A DNA stretch of 64,000 nt from DTU052 sp050951725 (GTDB lineage: Bacteria; Bacillota; Syntrophomonadia; Syntrophomonadales; DTU052): NCBI GenBank assembly GCA_050951725.1, contig JBMNJO010000025.1, positions 1 to 64,000 on the forward strand, given 5' to 3'. How positions within the stretch are numbered: position 1 is the stretch's first letter; each line of letters opens with the position of its first letter. The notes beneath the pieces are model-generated. The model saw only the letters and a list, made by a program, of their open reading frames with translations. It was not told the origin of the DNA and made no database searches. Shown here piece by piece: positions 1 through 5,743 of the stretch. Both the position numbers and the translations under genes were made by a program.

Positions 1-84
1 CACCAACTATATGCTACTGTTAGACTTCTGGAAGAGGAGGGAACTCGCCATTGGTCTGAAAGTAAACATTGTTGGGATAAATAA
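1..84 (+). CDS. C-terminal end of a phage protein cut by the window edge
   Basis: Frame 1 is open from the first base to a TAA at 82-84 and gives 27 residues ending in HCWDK. The next ATG follows two bases after the stop, the tight spacing seen across this operon, which supports a real gene end. The fragment is too short to assign a family, and I do not recognise it. Confidence 0.4.
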   Translation, partial: HQLYATVRLLEEEGTRHWSESKHCWDK

Positions 85-85
85 T

Positions 86-241
86 ATGAAATTAACACAA
101 GAACAACAAAAGAACTTACAAATTTTCTTATCAAGAGTAACACTAAATGGCTCGGAAGTAGGAGCATTTAACGAATTAATAAATGCAATTTTTGCACCAG
201 AAATAGTTGAGCCAATAGTGGAAGAAAAGAAAAAGAAGTAG
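86..241 (+). CDS. small phage protein, unknown
   Basis: A 51-residue protein starting at ATG 86 (MKLTQEQQKN). The frame is open further upstream, but that part overlaps the preceding gene and looks non-coding. The N-terminal half is probably helical and the C-terminus is an acidic-then-lysine tail ending KKKK. No SD site precedes it. It is the second gene of the + strand phage operon. Function unknown. Confidence 0.55.
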   Translation: MKLTQEQQKNLQIFLSRVTLNGSEVGAFNELINAIFAPEIVEPIVEEKKKK

Positions 242-242
242 G

Positions 243-266
243 TTGACTATTTACAGCGATAGTCAA
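243..266 (+). other. hairpin just before the first HNH-like gene
   Basis: TTGACTAT (243-250) and ATAGTCAA (259-266) form a perfect 8-bp stem with an 8-base loop. It ends one base before the ATG at 268, so folding would affect initiation of the next gene. No T-run follows, so it is not a simple terminator. Confidence 0.5.
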
Positions 267-267
267 T

Positions 268-570
268 ATGAAGAATAATTTTACAGAAGAAACAAGAGCA
301 GAGTTCATCTTTGAAACTACCTGTTGGAAATGCAACAGACCTAACCCAGAACTACACCACATACTTGGGCGAGTTAGTAATAGTCCATTAAACGCCTATC
401 CATTATGTAGAAAGTGCCACTCAAAGCATATTGAGATGATAAGTGAAGACAATAAGAAGAAATTCTTAAACGAAACAATAAGATTTTTAGTCAAGAATAA
501 CTATAAGTTTAAACGAAAAGATATTGATTTTTATTTAAGACATAAAAAGTATTATGAAAAAAAAGTTTAA
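268..570 (+). CDS. HNH-like zinc protein (putative endonuclease)
   Basis: A 100-residue protein with the spacing of a small HNH/recombination endonuclease: a CWKC pair near residues 19-22, an HH pair (ELHHIL) near 31, and CRKCH near 49. The paired CxxC motifs should bind structural zinc, and the histidines would form the ββα-metal active site. Such proteins in phages act as homing or packaging nucleases or in recombination (NinG-like); which applies here cannot be told. The C-terminal half is a lysine-rich helical tail. The next gene starts inside its last codons (554). A second HNH-like gene lies at 5,208. Confidence 0.65.
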   Translation: MKNNFTEETRAEFIFETTCWKCNRPNPELHHILGRVSNSPLNAYPLCRKCHSKHIEMISEDNKKKFLNETIRFLVKNNYKFKRKDIDFYLRHKKYYEKKV

Positions 571-718
571 AACAAAGCAAGAAGCTTATATGTTCTGGAA
601 CAATCTTCTTGATGATATGTGTGAAGAAGAACTTAAAGAGGGTTATCAACACTACATAAACAGACCAGAAGAAGTTGAAGGTGTCTTCATAGTTGAGTAT
701 GGTAAGATAAAGATATGA
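554..718 (+). CDS. small phage protein, unknown
   Basis: A 54-residue protein from ATG 554 to TGA 716-718. It overlaps the HNH gene by 17 bases and shares an ATGA junction with the RusA gene at 715. This tight coupling on both sides is the main evidence that it is translated. The sequence is acidic in the middle (DDMCEEELKEGY) and likely all-helical. It is not recognised. Confidence 0.6.
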   Translation: MKKKFKTKQEAYMFWNNLLDDMCEEELKEGYQHYINRPEEVEGVFIVEYGKIKI

Positions 719-1143
719 TAAAAATAGATTGTCCAGTATATATTATAGTACCTAGAAAAACAAAGAAAGATAAAAAGTATAGTCTTAATCTTAATCAATA
801 TAGGAACTGGAAGTTTGTGGTTAGTAATATGCTTAAAGACACGTTCTCAGAGGTTATGAGAGACGTTCTAAGCGATGTTAAGGTAAAAGATAAGTTATAT
901 ATCAGCTACAAGTATTATAAGGGCTCTAATCGAAGAAGCGACAAGAATAATGTTATAAGTATTGTTGATAAGTTCTTCTGTGATAGCTTGGTAAAATATA
1001 ATATAATACCTGACGATAATGATAATATAATAATATCTAATTGCAATTATCCAACAGAAGTAGATAAAGATAATCCAAGAGTCGAGGCAAGATTATTTAA
1101 TAATAAAGAAGATTACATAAAAGATATAATAAAAAACTTATGA
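715..1143 (+). CDS. rusA: RusA-family Holliday junction resolvase
   Basis: A 142-residue protein matching the RusA pattern: an arginine-rich stretch then a D-x-x-N block (RRSDKNNVISIVDKFF), an aspartate in the following helix, and a downstream IIPDD motif. These acidic residues bind the catalytic Mg2+ in RusA, which cuts four-way junctions made during phage recombination and before packaging. The length is close to the usual 120-140. The start is fixed by an ATGA overlap with the upstream gene, and the next gene begins within an ATGA at 1140. The family is clear from the motif; the role in this phage is inferred. Confidence 0.8.
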   Translation: MIKIDCPVYIIVPRKTKKDKKYSLNLNQYRNWKFVVSNMLKDTFSEVMRDVLSDVKVKDKLYISYKYYKGSNRRSDKNNVISIVDKFFCDSLVKYNIIPDDNDNIIISNCNYPTEVDKDNPRVEARLFNNKEDYIKDIIKNL

Positions 1144-1430
1144 TAAAAGAAATTAAATGGGCATATCAACGAGTAGTTCGTGGATATGATGATAGAATTT
1201 ATTGGGGTATGGATGAATACTTCTCTCAATTTATTCCAGCAATTAAAAAGTTTTGTGAAAATGAATTAGAGTATTGTGATAAATATTTTAATAAAGATAG
1301 ATTTAAAGTGTATAAAGAAACATTAAAGTTAATTAAAAAAGTAGATAAGAGTAGTTTTAAAAACATAGATAAAAATATTCAATCCTTCTGGAAATACTTT
1401 GGGGAGAATATAGGTTATTTTTGGATATGA
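1140..1430 (+). CDS. conserved phage protein, unknown
   Basis: A 96-residue protein between ATGA junctions on both sides. It carries an R-G-Y-D-D-R...YWGMDEYFSQFIPAIKKFCE motif, split here for length. This resembles small phage proteins of the W-x-x-D-x-Y-x-x-x-x-I-x-x-x-L type, whose function is not known. The rest is lysine- and aromatic-rich helix. It belongs to the nucleic-acid metabolism block by position only. Confidence 0.65.
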   Translation: MIKEIKWAYQRVVRGYDDRIYWGMDEYFSQFIPAIKKFCENELEYCDKYFNKDRFKVYKETLKLIKKVDKSSFKNIDKNIQSFWKYFGENIGYFWI

Positions 1431-1714
1431 ATAAAAAACTAATAGCAATGGACTTAGATGGCACACTTTGTAAAGGTGATTGCTGGACAGAAGAAGAAAT
1501 GTTGTTCGCCGAGCCAATCCAAAAGAACATAGATAAAAATAATAAACTATACCTAACAAATCACATAATAATATACACAGCAAGACCAGATTGGTATAGA
1601 GCAGAGACAGTTTATTGGTTGAGTAAAAATAAGGTAAGGTATCACGCATTAGTAATGGGTGATAGAAAGGTCGGGGCAGATATTTATTATGATGATAAAG
1701 CAAAAAACTTATGA
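1427..1714 (+). CDS. HAD-family phosphatase
   Basis: A 95-residue protein starting at ATG 1427 within an ATGA junction. It has HAD motif I (AMDLDGTLC; first Asp is the nucleophile), motif II in IIIYTARP, a conserved lysine in GDRKVGADIYYDD, and the terminal DD that would bind Mg2+. It lacks a cap domain, like the small phage HAD enzymes related to the polynucleotide kinase 3'-phosphatase domain. The substrate could be a nucleotide or a DNA/RNA 3'-phosphate. No kinase domain is fused to it. Confidence 0.75.
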   Translation: MNKKLIAMDLDGTLCKGDCWTEEEMLFAEPIQKNIDKNNKLYLTNHIIIYTARPDWYRAETVYWLSKNKVRYHALVMGDRKVGADIYYDDKAKNL

Positions 1715-1929
1715 CAATATACACATCACCTAGTTGCACATACTGCCAAGCATTAAAATCGTATCTTAAGATTATTAACGTAGAATATAAAGAGATAGAT
1801 GTGTCAATAGACCAAGAAGCTTTGACCGATATTATTCCAAAAGTTGGAGAATTAAAACTACCAATCGTAGAGAATAATGGAAAGTATGTTGCGGGGTTCA
1901 ATATTACCAAACTTAAAGAGATATTATGA
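1711..1929 (+). CDS. glutaredoxin/NrdH-like thiol redox protein
   Basis: A 72-residue thioredoxin-fold protein with the redox pair C-T-Y-C at residues 9-12 (SPSCTYC), a cis-proline in LPIV, and a following glycine. The size and motif fit phage glutaredoxins that reduce ribonucleotide reductase, though no reductase gene is in this window. It overlaps the HAD gene by 4 bases and the exonuclease gene by 4 bases, so it is translated with them. Confidence 0.8.
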   Translation: MTIYTSPSCTYCQALKSYLKIINVEYKEIDVSIDQEALTDIIPKVGELKLPIVENNGKYVAGFNITKLKEIL

Positions 1930-2663
1930 ATAAATTAAAAACTATATTATTTGATATTGAAACATCTCCCAACATCTCATACACTTGGGAAAAGTATGAA
2001 CAAGATGTTATAGAGTTTGTTGAAGAGGGTCGCATATTAACATTTGCATATAAAGAACTTGGAAGTAGAAAGGTTAATGCAGTTTCCATAAATCAGTTTA
2101 AGAGTGAGGATAAGTTCATAAAAGAACTATGGAATATGTTTGATGATGCCGACATACTAATAGCACATAATGGAGATGGGTTTGATATTAAATGGAGCAA
2201 TAGAATGTTTGCAAAGTATGGATTAACTCCACCATCACCATATAAAACAATAGACACACTTAAAATAGCAAGACAAAAGTTTAAGTTTAATAGTAATAAG
2301 CTAGATGACTTGGGAAATTATTTAGGAATTGGAAGAAAGATTAAACACGAGGGGTTTGATTTATGGAAGAAGTGTATGGCTGGCGATAATAAAGCTTATA
2401 AAGATATGTTAAAGTACAACAAACAAGATGTTGTATTATTGGAAAATGTTTATCTTAAACTCAGACCATATATGAATAATCATCCAGTTGCTAATGTAAG
2501 TCCAGAGTTTATCTGTCCAGTGTGTGGTAAAAATCATATACAAAAAAGGGGTTGGATGTTTACAAACACATTTATGAAACAAAGATTACAATGTCAAGAT
2601 TGTGGTAAATGGTTTCTAGGACAACAGATAAGATATAAAGATAAAGAGAACACATTAAAATGA
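1926..2663 (+). CDS. DnaQ/RNase H-like 3'-5' exonuclease with C-terminal zinc ribbon
   Basis: A 245-residue protein. Exo motif I is FDIETSP (residues ~9-15), motif II is LIAHNGDGFDIKW (~78), and motif III is YNKQDVVLL near 165. This gives the four acidic residues of the DEDD nuclease family. It resembles stand-alone exonucleases of the YprB/Pol B proofreading type. Residues ~197-232 add a CPVCG ... CQDCG zinc ribbon, probably for DNA binding. It likely acts in phage replication, repair or host DNA degradation. An ATGA overlap joins it to the peptidase gene downstream. Confidence 0.75.
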   Translation: MNKLKTILFDIETSPNISYTWEKYEQDVIEFVEEGRILTFAYKELGSRKVNAVSINQFKSEDKFIKELWNMFDDADILIAHNGDGFDIKWSNRMFAKYGLTPPSPYKTIDTLKIARQKFKFNSNKLDDLGNYLGIGRKIKHEGFDLWKKCMAGDNKAYKDMLKYNKQDVVLLENVYLKLRPYMNNHPVANVSPEFICPVCGKNHIQKRGWMFTNTFMKQRLQCQDCGKWFLGQQIRYKDKENTLK

Positions 2664-3488
2664 AAATACAAAACGGAGCATTTAAATCAATACAAGATAA
2701 TAGAGATTTTGAGTTCGTTGGCAGTGCATCTACTCCATTTGATTGGAATAAAGGATTTGACATAGAAGAAGAATTAGGTTTTAAAATACCAGTTAAATCA
2801 CAGGGAGAGTCAAAAAGTTGTGGAGGGCAAGCGTTCTCTTATTACACACAAGTATTAGAAGCTCTTTATAGTAAAACATTTGAAGAAAGGTCTGCAAAGT
2901 TTCTCTATTCACAAGTAGCTTTACCAGGGGGTGGTTCAAGGGGTAGAGATATTTGTAAGATTATATACAATCAAGGCTCGGCAAGAGAAGCTTTCTTACC
3001 ATCTTACAAGGATGGAAAACCATTGAGTGAAGAAGAAATGGTAGATACTTCTAACATTAACGATGTTGTAAGGCAAGATGCAAAAAGTGCACAATCCATT
3101 TCATATAAGAACATTAAACAGATTTCAATAGATAATGTAGCTATTGCATTAAGAGATAATAAGGGGGTTGTGATAGGTGTTAGTGGTGAGAATAATGGAA
3201 CTTGGTTAACCGCATTCCCTACACCACCAAAGACTGCTGAATGGGGGCACTGGTTATTCGTAGGTAAGGCGAAGCTTATAAATGGTAAAAAATATATAGG
3301 CGTCCTTAACTCTTGGGGTGATAAGACAGGAGAGGGTGGTTGGCAATGGATTGGAGAAGATTATTTTAACACTATTGCAAGTGGTTATATCGCAGTCTGG
3401 GAAGCTTGGACACTTCGTATTAAAAGAGGTCGAGCGAAAAGAATACTCTATTGAAGACATTATTAACCGCTTTATTAAACGCATTTAA
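2660..3488 (+). CDS. papain-like (C1) cysteine peptidase, frame broken near its C-terminus
   Basis: The uninterrupted frame (2660-3454) gives 264 residues. A papain-type active site is visible: Q-G-E-S-K-S-C-G-G (oxyanion Gln and nucleophile Cys, residues ~49-57), GHW with the catalytic His near 196, and LNSWGDK with the Asn near 217. No signal peptide is present. The in-frame tail after EAWTL is unnatural, while the +1 frame continues EAWTL-VLKEVERKEYSIED and stops at 3486-3488, three bases before the next ATG. A one-base error or shift near 3,418 is therefore likely. It sits just upstream of two small membrane proteins, so a lysis or maturation role is possible. Confidence 0.75.
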
Positions 3489-3491
3489 GAA

Positions 3492-3638
3492 ATGATTAGT
3501 CATAATTTAATTATAGTATTATTAGTATTCTATGGGGTGCTTATGGTCGCAGCACTAGTAGATAATAAATGGGCGTTAAGTTTATATTGGCTTTCTAGCA
3601 TTGCTATAAATCTAGCGGTTCTCTATATGAACAAATGA
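3492..3638 (+). CDS. small two-helix membrane protein
   Basis: A 48-residue protein from ATG 3492. Two hydrophobic stretches (residues ~6-22 and ~30-45) are separated by a short charged DNK turn, so two membrane helices are likely. With the following 63-residue membrane protein and the preceding peptidase it may form a lysis group, but no family is recognised. No SD site is visible. Confidence 0.55.
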   Translation: MISHNLIIVLLVFYGVLMVAALVDNKWALSLYWLSSIAINLAVLYMNK

Positions 3639-3699
3639 AATTTACAGTATAGTTTAAACCAGACGAGTATAGAAAATTATTATTAACATTATTAAATAT

Positions 3700-3891
3700 A
3701 TGAAAAAAGAATTAAAAAATAGATTATTAACATTATTATGGTCAACAGCACTTATGTCTGTTGCATATGGAATAGATTATATTGCTAGTCAGTTAGGAAT
3801 GTTTGATTTAAGTGTTGAATTAACAACATTTATAGGATTAGTATTAGCTCAGATAACAAAATATATTAGAAACCTCTTGACAGAAAACTAA
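3700..3891 (+). CDS. small membrane protein, holin candidate
   Basis: A 63-residue protein: a basic N-terminus (MKKELKNR), a hydrophobic helix at ~8-30, an acidic turn, then a second helix at ~40-55 and a short charged tail. Length and layout fit small class II holins. A clearer holin of another family lies in the late operon (14,565-15,005), so this assignment is uncertain. A 16-base repeat (3679-3694 and 3723-3738) straddles its start. Confidence 0.5.
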   Translation: MKKELKNRLLTLLWSTALMSVAYGIDYIASQLGMFDLSVELTTFIGLVLAQITKYIRNLLTEN

Positions 3892-4108
3892 AAATCTGAT
3901 AAGATGTAAGTAAGGAAGTGAGATAGTTTTTTACTCATTCGTAAACCAGAGCGCCTACGATTAGGGACAATTGTAAAGATAGCTAAAATAATCGTTGATG
4001 TTATCTTTTCGTACTACCATTTATAGCTGTGGTTTGGGTGGTGTAAGGGTTGGAAACAGTTTGTCCTTCTATGTAAGGTACGGTGGTGCAACTCCACCCC
4101 AGCCCACT
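3892..4108 (+). other. non-coding, strongly structured stretch with a tRNA-like fold
   Basis: No convincing gene is present here. The 3' part can fold like a tRNA without a D-arm: GGGTTGG (4047-4053) pairs with CCAGCCC (4099-4105); GGTGG (4082-4086) pairs with CCACC (4094-4098) around a 7-base TGCAACT loop like a T-loop; and CCTT/AAGG forms a middle arm. A competing helix GGGTGG/CCACCC is also possible. The structure ends 3 bases before the ATG at 4109. It may be a degenerate tRNA, a regulatory leader or a small RNA. Confidence 0.4.
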
Positions 4109-4385
4109 ATGAAAAATATGCCAGAAGAATTAAAAACAATTTTAAACGAGATGTGTTCAAGAGTTAATGCTAATCCAGAAGAGATAGATTTTAAGATCTA
4201 AGGATTGGTATCTTAAATATACTTGGACAGAAGAAGAACAAGATGATTTTATAAAATGGTTAGCCGATTTCTTACATACAAATAATAAGGCTAGGAAGTT
4301 ATTTAATATAATTGGTAACTCTAAGAAGCAATGTAAGCACGGGGCTATGTTCTTTGTCTCTGATTATGGTTGGAAAACAATATGA
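4109..4385 (+). CDS. conserved small phage protein, frame changes at 4,195-4,202
   Basis: The first frame (ATG 4109) gives 30 residues, MPEELKTILNEMC...EEIDFKI, then TAA at 4199-4201. The +1 frame continues at once with KDWYLKYTWTEEEQDDFIKWL and runs to TGA 4383-4385. It has no start codon of its own apart from a rare ATT. Together they read as one protein of about 90 residues with a helical N-terminus and a W-T-E-E-E motif, and this matches a phage protein pattern I recall (unverified). The break is either a one-base insertion, a two-base deletion or a +1 shift at the stop. The next gene starts by ATGA overlap at 4382, which supports translation of the downstream part. Confidence 0.6.
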
Positions 4386-4573
4386 AAAAATGTAAAAAAT
4401 GTGGAAGTAAAAATATAATAAGTATTGAGTATTTCTACTCAAAAAATATTCCAGACGAACATTTATATGATGGAATATCAGAATTTAGATGTCAAGATTG
4501 TGGATTTAGAATTGGTAGATGGAGTGGTAGAGAATTAAAAGGTGATGATTTTGAGAGGAAGTACGGATTATAA
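4382..4573 (+). CDS. small zinc-ribbon protein
   Basis: A 63-residue protein starting at ATG 4382, coupled to the upstream frame by ATGA. CKKC at the N-terminus and CQDC near residue 40 form a classic zinc ribbon of the kind that binds nucleic acid or acts as a protein adaptor. The C-terminus is charged. No specific family is recognised. Confidence 0.65.
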   Translation: MKKCKKCGSKNIISIEYFYSKNIPDEHLYDGISEFRCQDCGFRIGRWSGRELKGDDFERKYGL

Positions 4574-4596
4574 AACTATTAAATATTTAATTTATT

Positions 4597-4761
4597 ATGA
4601 CAATTAGAGAAGAAATAAAAGAAGCTATCAAGCACCTTGAATTATCAATAGACACCTTTCCAGATAAAGATGACCGAATAAGAAGGGAAAATGGGGCTAT
4701 TGAAGGTATGATAGATATGTTACACATAATCTTAAATGAATATGAAGATAACAAAGAATAA
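4597..4761 (+). CDS. small acidic helical phage protein
   Basis: A 54-residue protein from ATG 4597 to TAA 4759-4761, helix-forming and acidic (MTIREEIKEAIKHLEL...). It overlaps the next gene. No family is recognised. The steady helical pattern and overlap coupling are the evidence for it being real. Confidence 0.5.
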   Translation: MTIREEIKEAIKHLELSIDTFPDKDDRIRRENGAIEGMIDMLHIILNEYEDNKE

Positions 4762-5116
4762 AAAAGACCTCGTAATAAAAATACCACTATATCAAGATTC
4801 TTATGATGCTTTTGGAGAAAAGATATGTAAAGTTCCTAACATTGTAGGAGTTGTGGCTGGTGAACGATGTACTATATCTCACTTAATAGACTTAGGATAT
4901 AAGGATGATGTTCAAGAAGGTTCAGAACTTATTGTTTGGAATGATTTTTCAACAGGAAAAGACATAGAAGAGTTTAAAAAGTTGTGTAAGGAATTAGATA
5001 TAGAAGTTTGGGAGCATACTATTTGTGCTTATTGTGGTAAGGTGATATATGGTTGTCATTTTTGGGGGAATAAAGGAGCGATGTGTCAAGACTGCGAAGC
5101 TAAAGGTTTAGAGTAG
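4736..5116 (+). CDS. phage protein with C-terminal zinc-binding motif
   Basis: A 126-residue protein. Two ATGs, 4736 and 4742, are possible; both overlap the gene upstream and neither has an SD site. The N-terminal ~85 residues form an unrecognised mixed fold. The C-terminus has CAYCGK ... CQDCEAKG, a CxxC-x(n)-CxxC zinc knuckle. Function unknown. Confidence 0.6.
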   Translation: MNMKITKNKKDLVIKIPLYQDSYDAFGEKICKVPNIVGVVAGERCTISHLIDLGYKDDVQEGSELIVWNDFSTGKDIEEFKKLCKELDIEVWEHTICAYCGKVIYGCHFWGNKGAMCQDCEAKGLE

Positions 5117-5127
5117 TTAAAGTATTC

Positions 5128-5146
5128 GCTGGGAGCATTACCCAGC
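5128..5146 (+). other. short hairpin between phage genes
   Basis: GCTGGG (5128-5133) and CCCAGC (5141-5146) form a 6-bp stem with a 7-base loop, just after the stop at 5116. No T-run follows, so it may stabilise RNA or mark a processing site rather than terminate. Confidence 0.4.
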
Positions 5147-5207
5147 TACTCACAGTTCTTTAAAATCTGCAATGAGGGTTCGTCCTGAGCAGTAAGAGGT
5201 GTCTAAA

Positions 5208-5477
5208 ATGTATGGAGTATGTCCGGTGTGTGGAAGAAAAACTACATTAACCAAGCATCATATCCTTAAATGGAAAGTGTTTCATAACAACGACAAAGAT
5301 AATATTATTTATCTTTGTAGAAAATGCCATAACCAAGGCAAGATGTGCCTTGAGGAATTGATTAGAGAACGAGAGAATAATCTTTTAAGAAAGCACCCGG
5401 AGTTATATCTATGTGCCTTACAAGATTATCTGCAAGGAGTAAGACCAAAGGTGAAGATTTATGCCAAAAAAAGATAA
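5208..5477 (+). CDS. second HNH-like zinc protein
   Basis: An 89-residue protein starting at ATG 5208. This is one of the few phage genes with a good SD site, AAGAGG at 5194-5199, which favours this ATG over a GTG at 5199. CPVCG (residues 5-9), KHHILKW (16-22) and CRKCHNQG (~37) reproduce the HNH layout of the protein at 268. It is probably a nuclease or a recombination factor. The tail is basic. Confidence 0.65.
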   Translation: MYGVCPVCGRKTTLTKHHILKWKVFHNNDKDNIIYLCRKCHNQGKMCLEELIRERENNLLRKHPELYLCALQDYLQGVRPKVKIYAKKR

Positions 5478-5607
5478 ACAAACAACTTTCATTTATTGGG
5501 ATGGCAAACAGATGCCTCTTGAAAAGTTTATATCAGAGTTATTTGACGACCCTGATGAAGACGACCAAGACTGGGAAACAGTCTATAAAAAAAATAGGGT
5601 AGAATAA
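5461..5607 (+). CDS. small acidic phage protein, last gene of the + operon
   Basis: A 48-residue protein from ATG 5461, overlapping the HNH-like gene by 17 bases and ending TAA 5605-5607. It is strongly acidic in the centre (LFDDPDEDDQDWE), which could mimic DNA or bind a basic partner, but that is speculation. Two terminator hairpins follow. Confidence 0.5.
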   Translation: MPKKDKQTTFIYWDGKQMPLEKFISELFDDPDEDDQDWETVYKKNRVE

Positions 5608-5623
5608 TCTATCCTTAATATAA

Positions 5624-5648
5624 GGGGATACACAATGTATCCTCTTTT
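5624..5648 (+). terminator. terminator of the + strand phage operon
   Basis: GGGGATACA (5624-5632) pairs with TGTATCCTC (5636-5644), with one G-T pair and a 3-base loop. TTTT follows. It lies 16 bases after the last + gene. Confidence 0.6.
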
Positions 5649-5667
5649 GCGTTTTAAGAGGACAAAA

Positions 5668-5701
5668 AAGACGAGTTGATATAATACTCGTCTTTCTGTT
5701 T
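5668..5701. terminator. bidirectional terminator between the convergent phage operons
   Basis: AAGACGAGT (5668-5676) and ACTCGTCTT (5686-5694) form a perfect 9-bp stem. T-rich sequence follows on the + strand, and an A-run before it gives a U-tract for - strand transcripts. It separates the + operon (ending 5607) from the - operon (ending 5744). Confidence 0.7.
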
Positions 5702-5709
5702 AAAATCGC

Positions 5710-5728
5710 TTACAACGCATTCTGTGGC
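5710..5728 (+). repeat. dispersed 19-bp motif, copy C
   Basis: TTACAACGCATTCTGTGGC matches 17 of 19 bases of the - strand copy at 26,794-26,812, with a shorter copy at 22,944-22,955. All three copies are in or at intergenic spaces of the phage. Confidence 0.5.
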
Positions 5729-5743
5729 TTCTGAGAGGGGTTG

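Noticed and set aside
1329..1910. 193-residue open frame on the - strand
   Set aside because: It runs antisense to the HAD and glutaredoxin genes, which have clear active-site motifs; it has no motif of its own.
3679..3738. 16-base direct repeat around the start of a membrane-protein gene
   Set aside because: The repeat is very AT-rich and may be chance in this DNA; noted within the gene entry only.
4047..4106. A functional tRNA
   Set aside because: The D-arm is missing and the anticodon arm is irregular, so it is reported only as a tRNA-like fold.
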